From assembly GCA_902630715.1 (NCBI GenBank), contig CACOVO010000006.1, positions 1 through 64,000 on the forward strand: DNA of 64,000 nt, written 5' to 3'. The notes beneath the pieces are model-generated. The model was not told the origin of the DNA. It did not search any database and was given only the letters and a program-made list of their open reading frames with translations. Of this stretch, positions 36,819-44,750 are shown in pieces. The position numbers and the translations under genes were made by a program. Position 1 is the first letter of the stretch, and every line of letters begins with the position of its first letter. Origin of the DNA: an uncultured SAR86 cluster bacterium (GTDB lineage Bacteria; Pseudomonadota; Gammaproteobacteria; Magnimaribacterales; Magnimaribacteraceae).

Positions 36819-38006
36819 TTATGCTCCTTGAATTTTCGGCTCTTTTGGCATGCCCAGTGCCCTTTCACTGATAATATTTTTCTGGATTTGATTTGTTCCG
36901 CCACCGATTATAAGTCCAAGATAATACATATAAGTCATCTGCCAAGCTCCGTTATCTCGAAGATGAGGACTGTCTTCGTATAAAGTTCCTAGCTCGCCCA
37001 TTGCATCTATAGCCAGACCTTCTAATTCATGTCTTAGTTCCGTACCTTGCAGTTTCACAATGGACTTAGCTAGGTTTGCGTCTTGGTCCTTATTTATTTG
37101 AGAAGACAAGATGCGCAAAGCATTTGATTGTTGCGCCATCAATCTTCCTTGTATAGAAAGCAGCCTATCTCTGAATATTGGTTTATCGATTACTCTTTGA
37201 CCGTCTATAGTCTCATTTTTCATCAAATCAATTAGAGAGTTGAGCCTATTCTGAGTAACATTCGGATCAGCTAAAGAACCTCTTTCATGTCCAAGCGTAG
37301 CATTGGCAACTTTCCAGCCTTCACCTCTGGCTCCAACGATATTTTTGGCTGGAATTCTCACATTCGTGAGAAATAGTTCGTTGAAATCAGAGTCGCCGGT
37401 CATTTGCTTGATAGGTCGTCTATCTATTCCTTCTGCATCCATAGGCATTAAAAGATAACTTATACCTTGATGCTTAGGGGCATCAGGTTCAGTTCTCACT
37501 AAAATGAAACACATTTGGGATAGATGAGCAGTGCTAGTCCATATCTTCTGTCCATTTATGACCCATTCATCTCCATCCAACTCTGCTTTGGTTTGCAAGC
37601 TGGCTAGATCGCTTCCTGAGTTTGGCTCTGAATAGCCTTGGCACCACAATATCTCTCCTCTTAGTGTAGGCCTGATATATTCTTGCTTCTGCTCTTCTGT
37701 TCCCAAAGAAAGTAAAGTTGGGACAAGCATTTGTATACCTTGTCCACCAGCTGGTTTAGGAATGGGAGATTTTGCAAATTCTTCAGCAATTATCCTTAGC
37801 TTAATAATATCCATGTCTCCGCCATATCCTCCATACTCTCTAGGAATAGATCTAGCAAAGTAACCATGATCGATTAATTTTTGTTGCCACTCTACACGAC
37901 TTTCACTTCTTGGTGGGCCTGTCAGTTTTGTATTTTCATTCTCTTTGATAAAGCTGACTACTTCAGCTCTGAATTCATCATATTGGGGTCCGTATTCAAG
38001 ATCCAT
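36819..38006 (-). CDS. Acyl-CoA dehydrogenase (third of three, operon-leading)
   Basis: First gene of the three-gene operon, 395 residues. The flavin loop is YSEPNSGSDLASLQT near 130-144, followed by WVINGQKIWTS and DSDFNELFLTNVRIP. The C-terminus has IIGGGTNQIQKNIISERALG, typical of the larger subunit in paired FadE-type enzymes. It likely oxidises branched or bulky acyl-CoA esters; the actual substrate is unknown. The SRD5A-family gene ends 78 bp upstream. Confidence 0.9.
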   Translation of the reverse strand: MDLEYGPQYDEFRAEVVSFIKENENTKLTGPPRSESRVEWQQKLIDHGYFARSIPREYGGYGGDMDIIKLRIIAEEFAKSPIPKPAGGQGIQMLVPTLLSLGTEEQKQEYIRPTLRGEILWCQGYSEPNSGSDLASLQTKAELDGDEWVINGQKIWTSTAHLSQMCFILVRTEPDAPKHQGISYLLMPMDAEGIDRRPIKQMTGDSDFNELFLTNVRIPAKNIVGARGEGWKVANATLGHERGSLADPNVTQNRLNSLIDLMKNETIDGQRVIDKPIFRDRLLSIQGRLMAQQSNALRILSSQINKDQDANLAKSIVKLQGTELRHELEGLAIDAMGELGTLYEDSPHLRDNGAWQMTYMYYLGLIIGGGTNQIQKNIISERALGMPKEPKIQGA

Positions 38007-38084
38007 GAATATCTCCTGTTAAATCATTTAGTGCACATAGAATAAGTCGACTCTTATTCAGAAACAAGCCAATTTATTTAAGTG

Positions 38085-38843
38085 TTAATAAATGTATGGA
38101 AAGATTGATTTTCTAGATTCAGGATAATTTTCCACATTAGATATTAACCATTTATGATTTGACCTTGCTCTAGGAATCAAATTTGCCGCAGTCCATAGAA
38201 AAAAAACTAATCCTGCTGGACTAAGGGTCAGAATTGCCCAACCTAGCCACTCTATAATTTCTCCAAGATAATTGGGACTGCTGACAAATTTGTATAAAAA
38301 ACCTCTTGGAACATGATAGCCATTTCCATGAATTGCTCTCAGTTTCATTAAAATATTATCGGATTTTATATTTGTCGCCATACCCAAGAAAAATATAAAA
38401 AGACCCATATAAAAGATTGGAGATGAAAACAATTCGTCTGAGTAATCTGCAACGGCAAAAATCCAATACATCTGTATAAAAACATTCACCGTATTAAACA
38501 GAACTGCCATTATGACGACTACAAGATTCATTCTCTTTCCATCTAACTTTGCCCTAAAAGGCCATATAAAAGTTCTATGAAAATAGTGTGAAGCCCAAAT
38601 CAAGCATAAACATAATTCAGCTAGCTCAATTTTTTCTGCAAAAATGATTAGAAAGATTATTAAGCCAATGACCGTTGGACACTCCATAATTATCCAACCC
38701 GTTCTAGAAGCCAAATTTAGCTTTGAACTGGATTTCAGAAATCTCCCATAAGGAGCATCTGTGAAGAAGAGGCTAACAAATACTATTATTGCAAGGAAGG
38801 ACCAAAGTAGTAGGAAATTATGATATGTAATCTCAAAGCCCAT
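38085..38843 (-). CDS. Steroid 5-alpha-reductase-family membrane protein (SRD5A-like)
   Basis: A 252-residue protein with about six membrane segments and the C-terminal signature of 3-oxo-5-alpha-steroid 4-dehydrogenases: GNGYHVPRGFLYKFVSSPNY then GEIIEWLGWAIL, near 173-205. Length and motif order match eukaryotic SRD5A1-type enzymes (about 255-260 residues), which use NADPH to reduce the 4,5 double bond of 3-oxo steroids. It sits between a LexA-controlled small gene and an acyl-CoA dehydrogenase operon. A sterol-related or other enone substrate is inferred. Confidence 0.8.
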   Translation of the reverse strand: MGFEITYHNFLLLWSFLAIIVFVSLFFTDAPYGRFLKSSSKLNLASRTGWIIMECPTVIGLIIFLIIFAEKIELAELCLCLIWASHYFHRTFIWPFRAKLDGKRMNLVVVIMAVLFNTVNVFIQMYWIFAVADYSDELFSSPIFYMGLFIFFLGMATNIKSDNILMKLRAIHGNGYHVPRGFLYKFVSSPNYLGEIIEWLGWAILTLSPAGLVFFLWTAANLIPRARSNHKWLISNVENYPESRKSIFPYIY

Positions 38844-38884
38844 ATTTTGAGCTTTATCTTATTCTTCTTTTTTAAGAATTCAAA

Positions 38885-39073
38885 TTAGATTGAGATACCT
38901 AGCATAAGAGCTAGAGATATAATCAACATTGATACCGACAAGACAGCATACAAAGAAGTAATTAATCTATCCATCCACAAGAAGTTAAAGTCCTCTATGC
39001 AATCCATGGTATCAAGACTTTTGATAGCCATAGGTTGGCCAGAGTGCCTATTTTTTTTATATATATCTTTCAT
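38885..39073 (-). CDS. Small membrane protein under LexA-type control
   Basis: A 62-codon ORF with a polar N-terminus and one C-terminal hydrophobic helix (about 36-61). The LexA box ends at the first base of the ATG at 39073. The promoter that fits (TTGCGT, 16 bp, TATATT) would start transcription at about that base, so translation from this ATG would be leaderless. An internal ATG at 39028 gives 47 residues and a short leader. Small single-helix SOS proteins elsewhere block division or depolarise the membrane (SidA, TisB). That role is inference, and no sequence match is claimed. Confidence 0.55.
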   Translation of the reverse strand: MKDIYKKNRHSGQPMAIKSLDTMDCIEDFNFLWMDRLITSLYAVLSVSMLIISLALMLGISI

Positions 39074-39092
39074 ACTGTATAAATATACAGTA
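39073..39092 (-). promoter_or_regulatory. LexA (SOS) box
   Basis: The 20-bp site is the CTG-N10-CAG palindrome flanked by TA on both sides; it differs from the E. coli consensus at one central base. It overlaps the proposed -10 (TATATT) of the bottom-strand promoter whose -35 is TTGCGT. The divergent DUF3604 gene starts 105 bp away and has its own TTGACT-containing region, so the bottom-strand gene is the likelier target. Confidence 0.85.
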
Positions 39093-39196
39093 TTTTTTCA
39101 TAAACGCAATACAACCTTCAAAATTAAGTATTTATTGACTTTTCAAGGGCTCTCTAAATTGTTAAATTGCTAAAAATCTTACATGGGGACCATTTT

Positions 39197-41263
39197 ATGA
39201 GTTTATTACTGAGAACTTTTTTGATTGCAACTTTCTTAGCACTGATCATTTTCTTTTTAGGTTCGAGTAAAAATTTTTCAATAAAGGATGATTTTAAGGA
39301 TTTTTCTTTTGGTGATATCAATGAATCTGAAAATATTGTTAAGAATTCAAATAGAGAAGCCTTCTTTGGAGATTTACACGTTCATACTATGTATTCTTTT
39401 GATGCTTTTATTTTTGGAACCACAGCCTCTCCTGATGATGCTTATGAGTATGCTAAAGGTTCTTCAATAAAGCACCCACTTGGATTTGATATGCAACTGG
39501 ATGACCCTCTAGATTTTTACGCTGTAACAGACCATGCTGCTTGGCTTGGAATGATCCGTGCGTATGCAGACCCTGAATCTAAACCTGGTCAATTAGATTT
39601 TGCTAAATCTTTGCATGGTTTGAATGATCCAGAGAATCTTAATACAAACACTTTTGCAAAAAGAGCTGGTTTATTTGCAAACTTAATTACAAGTGAATTG
39701 GTTGAACTTTCTCAAAATCCTTTGAAGACTTTGGGTTCTTACTTACAGGATGATCCAATATATGGAACACGTGCCTACGATAGGACTACTCATCAATCAG
39801 CATGGGCTGATATAGCAGCTGCAGCAGAACGGCACAATGATCCTGGAAAATTTACAACTTTCATAGCTTATGAATTTACCTCTAGTGGACCAGGCCAGAG
39901 TAATTTGCACAGAAATGTAATTTTTAAAGGCAGTAAGGCTCCAATACAACCATTTTCAATTATAGATTCAAGAAATCCTGAAGAGCTTTGGGATTGGATG
40001 GATAATTTAAGAGATCTTGGGGTAGAAAGTTTAGCTATTCCGCATAACTCAAACGGCTCAAATGGTCAGATGTTTAAGTTAGTAGATTGGGCCGGAAATC
40101 CAATGGATGATGATTATGTTTCTCAGAGAATGAGAAATGAACCTTTGGTAGAGATAACACAAGTGAAAGGTACTTCAGATACTCATCCACTTCTTTCCCC
40201 TGAAGATAAATGGGCAGATTTTGGAATTATGAGCAATAGGGTTGCTTCGCCCTTTTATTCTCATCCGAAAGGTAGTTATGTCAGAGATGCTTATCTAAGA
40301 GGTTTATCTTTGGAGGCTGAATATAAAATAAATCCTTATAAATTTGGATTAGTAGGAGCAAGTGACACTCATACAGGGGCTATTTCAGATAAAGAATCTG
40401 ATTTCCATTCTAAAGTAGGTATTTTAGATGGTACCCCTGAACTTCGCGGTGCAGCACCTATTTCTCAGGACCTAAAAGATAGGCTGGAGGAGGCTGGTGG
40501 GAGTATATTAGTTAACGGAATACTCGATATTGATGGTAAAGACTATATTGACACTGGGTATACTGAATGGGGTGCATCAGGTCTCGCTGCTGTTTGGGCA
40601 GAAAATAATACAAGAGAATCAATATACGAGGCTTTTCGAAGAAAAGAGACTTTTGCCACATCAGGAAGTCGTATCAAGGTAAGGTTTTTTGGTGGTTATG
40701 ACCTCAAAAATATCCTTCAAGAAAAAGATCCTATCAAATACGCTTATGCTAATGCAGCAACTATGGGATCCGACATAATTCAAAATAATGACACAGCCCC
40801 TGAGTTTATGGTTTGGGCATTGAGGGATTTAAAAAGAGCACCTTTAGACAGAGTGCAGATTATCAAAGGCTGGACAGAATTAAGCGGAAAACCCCATGAA
40901 AAAATTTATGATGTTGCTTGCTCTGATGGTAGAAAAGCTAACCCTAGTACAGGACTGTGTAAGGAAAGCAGAGCCAAAGTGAACCTCAATAATTGTAAGA
41001 TCTCTAAAAATGTAGGTGCAAATGAGCTAAAGACAGTTTGGCAAGATCCAGACTTTAATCCAGATCATAAGGCCTTCTATTATGTGAGAGTTTTGGAGAA
41101 CCCTACTTGTCGCTGGTCAACCTGGGATGCTTTAAAATCCGGAGAAAAACCGAGAGAAGACCTTCCATCAACTATTCAAGAAAGAGCTTGGAGTTCACCG
41201 ATTTGGTATATTCCTGATAATGAGGGAATAACAACAGGCAATATTCTTCCTGATGAAGTTTGA
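39197..41263 (+). CDS. DUF3604 protein, PHP-like metallohydrolase (tandem copy 1)
   Basis: Large exported or membrane-anchored protein of about 688 residues. One N-terminal hydrophobic helix is followed by PHP-superfamily metal motifs: GDLHVHTMYSFDA, YAVTDHAAW, RHNDPGKFTTFIAYEF, HRNVIFKG, IPHNSNGSNG and VGASDTHTG. Cysteines near the C-terminus are conserved in the next gene. DUF3604 has no settled function to my knowledge; the motifs predict a multi-metal phosphoesterase-type site. The ATG at 39197 is preferred because GGGGA lies upstream; the longer reading uses a TTG. It is the first of two paralogues. Confidence 0.85.
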   Translation: MSLLLRTFLIATFLALIIFFLGSSKNFSIKDDFKDFSFGDINESENIVKNSNREAFFGDLHVHTMYSFDAFIFGTTASPDDAYEYAKGSSIKHPLGFDMQLDDPLDFYAVTDHAAWLGMIRAYADPESKPGQLDFAKSLHGLNDPENLNTNTFAKRAGLFANLITSELVELSQNPLKTLGSYLQDDPIYGTRAYDRTTHQSAWADIAAAAERHNDPGKFTTFIAYEFTSSGPGQSNLHRNVIFKGSKAPIQPFSIIDSRNPEELWDWMDNLRDLGVESLAIPHNSNGSNGQMFKLVDWAGNPMDDDYVSQRMRNEPLVEITQVKGTSDTHPLLSPEDKWADFGIMSNRVASPFYSHPKGSYVRDAYLRGLSLEAEYKINPYKFGLVGASDTHTGAISDKESDFHSKVGILDGTPELRGAAPISQDLKDRLEEAGGSILVNGILDIDGKDYIDTGYTEWGASGLAAVWAENNTRESIYEAFRRKETFATSGSRIKVRFFGGYDLKNILQEKDPIKYAYANAATMGSDIIQNNDTAPEFMVWALRDLKRAPLDRVQIIKGWTELSGKPHEKIYDVACSDGRKANPSTGLCKESRAKVNLNNCKISKNVGANELKTVWQDPDFNPDHKAFYYVRVLENPTCRWSTWDALKSGEKPREDLPSTIQERAWSSPIWYIPDNEGITTGNILPDEV

Positions 41264-41357
41264 GATTTAAGATTGAGATAATGCAAATCTGATACAAGCC
41301 GCTCTTCACAATTTTCTCCTAACTTGTTAAATTAGCTTAACTTTAATGGGGAAATAA

Positions 41358-43442
41358 ATGAGAAGATCTAATAGGTTTTTCCTATGCCTTTTGTTAATTG
41401 GAACGCTGTTTAGTTGCACATCACCTGATGACATTATTGATTATAGTGAAGACCTTGTTTTAGCTGAGCCTGAACCGGGGACCACTCCAGGATTTAGAGA
41501 GGAAAAGAATGTTTATTTTGGAGACTTGCATGTCCATACGAAGCATTCTTTTGATGCTTATATATTTGGCACAACCGCTACTCCTGATGATGCTTATGAG
41601 TATGCAAAAGGTAAGGCAATACAACATCCCCTTGGCTATGACATGCAACTCAGAGAGCCTCTAGATTTTTATGCTGTAACGGATCATGGTTTTCTACTAG
41701 GAAGTGTAGAGGGTTGGGCAGATCCTAATAATGGTCGAGCTGGAACAGAACCTTTTCATAATTTGAATGCTCCTGAAAACCTTACTCAAGAATCTATAGC
41801 TTCCAGATCTCAACTATTTCAGACTTACGTAAGAAATATCGCCGCATTCAGTAATATTTGGACAAGAGCAGTCGCATACATTACGGGAGATACTGCAAGG
41901 GGCTCAACAATTTATGATGTTGATATTCATAGGACAGCCTGGAAAGACGTAATAAGAAGTGCTCAAAGACATAATGACCCCGGAAATTTCACCACTTTCG
42001 TTGCTTACGAGTATACGGCATCAACAACAAGATCTGGAAATACACAGGGTGCTTCTAGATTGGGTTGTCTATTATCTGGAAACGGCTGTGGTTTTGATGG
42101 AACACCACCTTTCGAAAATGCGAATCTTCACAGAAACGTATTCTTTAAAGGAAATAAAATCACAGTTGAACCTTTCACTCGATTGAAATCGGTCAATCCA
42201 GAAGATCTTTGGTCTTGGATGGATGATCTTAGGGGTAGGGGCGTAGACACGATCGCTATCCCACACAACTCAAATGGATCGAATGGACAAATGTTTGAAA
42301 TGGAAAATTGGGAAGGACTCCCAATCAGTACTCAATATGCGGAGTTTAGGATGCGCAATGAGCCTCTCGTTGAGATGACTCAGGTCAAGGGCACCTCAGA
42401 AACTCACCCTATTTTGTCTCCAAATGATGAGTGGGCTGACTTTGAAATTATGTGGCAAAGAATAGGAAATTCTTCTTATAGCAGACCTTTCGGAAGTTAT
42501 GTCAGGCAAGCTTATTTGGATGGTTTGGGAATGGAAGAGGAAGGCAGAGGAAATCCTTATAAGTTCGGAATGGTTGGAGCCAGCGACACACATACCGGTG
42601 CAATTTCTGATGATGAATCAGATTTTCACTCAAAAGTTGGAATTTTGGATGGTGATGCAGTTGCTCGAGGTTCAGTTCCTATATCTGATGAGAGAGTCGA
42701 ACTTTTGACAGGAGGGCAAGCTATAAGACAGCTTTCTTTCAAAAAGATTGGAGATAGAAATTTCAATGATACAGTCTTCAATACTTGGGGAGCATCAGGA
42801 CTGGCAGCGGTATGGGCTGAAGAAAATACAAGAGATTCCATATTCGAGGCATTTAGAAGAAAAGAAACTTATGCAACCTCTGGCAGTAGAATCAAACTTA
42901 GGTTCTTTGGCGGTTACAATTTTGATGAATCCCTATTGAAAAGCGATAATCTCATTAAAGAAGCCTATAAAAAAGGCGTACCCATGGGTCAAGACTTAGC
43001 TGCCTCTGAGGGAGAGGCGCCTTCTTTTCTTGTTTGGGCGATGCGAGACAAAAATTCTGCTCCTTTGCAAAGAGTTCAAATAATCAAAGGTTGGGTTGAA
43101 AAGACCACAGGACGTCCTTTTGAAGAAGTAATAGACATTGCATGCTCAGATGGCTTAACACCCGATCCTATTACAAAACGATGTCCTGACAATGAAGCAC
43201 TTGTAGATACTTCTGATTGTTCTATAAGCTCAGACCGAGGTGCTAATGAGCTCAAGACAGTTTGGAAAGACGATTCCTTTGACTCATCAGTGAAGTCTTT
43301 TTATTATGTAAGAGTACTTGAGAATCCAAGTTGTAGATGGTCAACTTGGGATGCAGTTAAAAATGGAACAGAACCAAGACAAGACTTACAACTTACAATA
43401 CAAGAACGAGCTTGGTCCTCGCCAATTTGGTATTCTTATTAA
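41358..43442 (+). CDS. DUF3604 lipoprotein, PHP-like metallohydrolase (tandem copy 2)
   Basis: A 694-residue paralogue of the preceding gene, with the same metal motifs (GDLHVHTKHSFDA, YAVTDHGF, IPHNSNGSNG, VGASDTHTG) and the same C-terminal cysteine region (NPSCRWSTWDA). It begins with a lipoprotein signal (IGTLFSC, Cys about 20), so it is probably tethered in the periplasm. It contains an insertion with two cysteines (LGCLLSGNGCG) not found in copy 1. The upstream regions of both copies share TTGTTAAATT and ATGGGGA at like positions, so the promoter was duplicated with the gene. Confidence 0.85.
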   Translation: MRRSNRFFLCLLLIGTLFSCTSPDDIIDYSEDLVLAEPEPGTTPGFREEKNVYFGDLHVHTKHSFDAYIFGTTATPDDAYEYAKGKAIQHPLGYDMQLREPLDFYAVTDHGFLLGSVEGWADPNNGRAGTEPFHNLNAPENLTQESIASRSQLFQTYVRNIAAFSNIWTRAVAYITGDTARGSTIYDVDIHRTAWKDVIRSAQRHNDPGNFTTFVAYEYTASTTRSGNTQGASRLGCLLSGNGCGFDGTPPFENANLHRNVFFKGNKITVEPFTRLKSVNPEDLWSWMDDLRGRGVDTIAIPHNSNGSNGQMFEMENWEGLPISTQYAEFRMRNEPLVEMTQVKGTSETHPILSPNDEWADFEIMWQRIGNSSYSRPFGSYVRQAYLDGLGMEEEGRGNPYKFGMVGASDTHTGAISDDESDFHSKVGILDGDAVARGSVPISDERVELLTGGQAIRQLSFKKIGDRNFNDTVFNTWGASGLAAVWAEENTRDSIFEAFRRKETYATSGSRIKLRFFGGYNFDESLLKSDNLIKEAYKKGVPMGQDLAASEGEAPSFLVWAMRDKNSAPLQRVQIIKGWVEKTTGRPFEEVIDIACSDGLTPDPITKRCPDNEALVDTSDCSISSDRGANELKTVWKDDSFDSSVKSFYYVRVLENPSCRWSTWDAVKNGTEPRQDLQLTIQERAWSSPIWYSY

Positions 43443-43465
43443 TTAGTTATTAAAGGAGAAATAAC

Positions 43466-44719
43466 ATGTTACAAAACGACCCAGAACTTTTTGAGCTTTC
43501 CATGTCTGAGAAAACTCAGCCGCTCATGGATTTGGTAAAAAAACATTGTGAAGAAAATGTAAAACCAATACAGGCAGAATATTCTGCGCTGCAAAATGAG
43601 AAAGAGGATAGATGGTCTTGGCATCCAAGGCAGATAGAATTGATGGAAGGAGCTAAAGAGAAGGCTAAAGAACTTGGATTATGGAACTTCTTTTTACCTG
43701 ATCCTGACGGGAACATCGGCGATGGCCTTACTAATCTTGATTACACCTATGTTGCAACTGAAATTGGTAAGTACCCTTTGGCATCAGAGAGTATGAATTG
43801 TTCTGCGCCTGATACAGGAAATATGGAGGTTCTTGAAAGAGTAGGTACCGAGGAGCAAAAAAAACAGTGGCTAGAGCCACTTTTAAACGGAGAGATTAGA
43901 TCTGCTTACGCCATGACTGAACCAAATTTGGCTTCTTCAGATGCTAAAAACATCAGTACAAGTGCAGTGCTTGATGGAGATGAGTGGGTGATAAATGGAG
44001 AGAAATTCTACATCTCAGGTGCAGGAGATCCAAGATGCAAAATTATGATCGTCATGGTTAAAACAAGTCCGGATGCCCATCCTTCAAAACAACAATCTCA
44101 AATTCTTGTGCCGAAAGATACGCCAGGTGTCCAAATACTTGAAGGCATGCAAGTGTTTGGACATGATCATGCTCCACATGGTCATATGCATATCAAATTC
44201 GACAATGTGAGAGTTCCAAAAGAAAATATTCTTCTTGGTGAAGGTCGAGGTTTTGAGATTTCACAGGTAAGACTGGGGCCCGGTAGGATTCATCATTGTA
44301 TGAGAACAATTGGAAAAGCAGAAGTAGCTCTCGAGCTAATGGTAAAAAGAGCCGGAACAAGAGAGGCTTTTGGAAAACCTATTGCTAAACTTGGCGGTAA
44401 CTTAGAGATAATATCAAGAGCGAGAATTGAAATTAATGCAATGAGACTCGCTGTTCTGCAGGCGGCTAAAGCTATGGATGTTCTCGGAAACAAAGAAGCC
44501 AGAGTTTACGTGAGTGCGATAAAAGCAATGGTCCCTGAAAAAGCATGCAAAATTATTGATCAAGCAATTCAAATGCATGGCGCTGCTGGCATTTCTCAAT
44601 GGACCCCATTGGCTGGCCTTTATACAGATATAAGGCATTTGAGATTTGCTGATGGTCCTGATGAAGTTCATCACATGGTCGTTGGTAGAGCTGAAATGCA
44701 AAAGTATGATCTATGGTAG
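43466..44719 (+). CDS. Acyl-CoA dehydrogenase, ACAD10/11-like
   Basis: A 417-residue flavoprotein dehydrogenase. The flavin loop is AMTEPNLASSDAKNI near 150-164 and the C-terminus ends in RFADGPDEVHHMVVGRAEMQKY, as in the ACAD10/11 and FadE36 group rather than short-chain enzymes. AAAGGAG is seven bases before the ATG. It is followed 31 bp later by the single-chain acyl-CoA carboxylase, an order that recalls isovaleryl-CoA dehydrogenase with methylcrotonyl-CoA carboxylase. The acyl substrate is not known. Confidence 0.9.
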   Translation: MLQNDPELFELSMSEKTQPLMDLVKKHCEENVKPIQAEYSALQNEKEDRWSWHPRQIELMEGAKEKAKELGLWNFFLPDPDGNIGDGLTNLDYTYVATEIGKYPLASESMNCSAPDTGNMEVLERVGTEEQKKQWLEPLLNGEIRSAYAMTEPNLASSDAKNISTSAVLDGDEWVINGEKFYISGAGDPRCKIMIVMVKTSPDAHPSKQQSQILVPKDTPGVQILEGMQVFGHDHAPHGHMHIKFDNVRVPKENILLGEGRGFEISQVRLGPGRIHHCMRTIGKAEVALELMVKRAGTREAFGKPIAKLGGNLEIISRARIEINAMRLAVLQAAKAMDVLGNKEARVYVSAIKAMVPEKACKIIDQAIQMHGAAGISQWTPLAGLYTDIRHLRFADGPDEVHHMVVGRAEMQKYDLW

Positions 44720-44750
44720 AAACTAGTTTCTAAACTTTAGAAAAAAGTTT

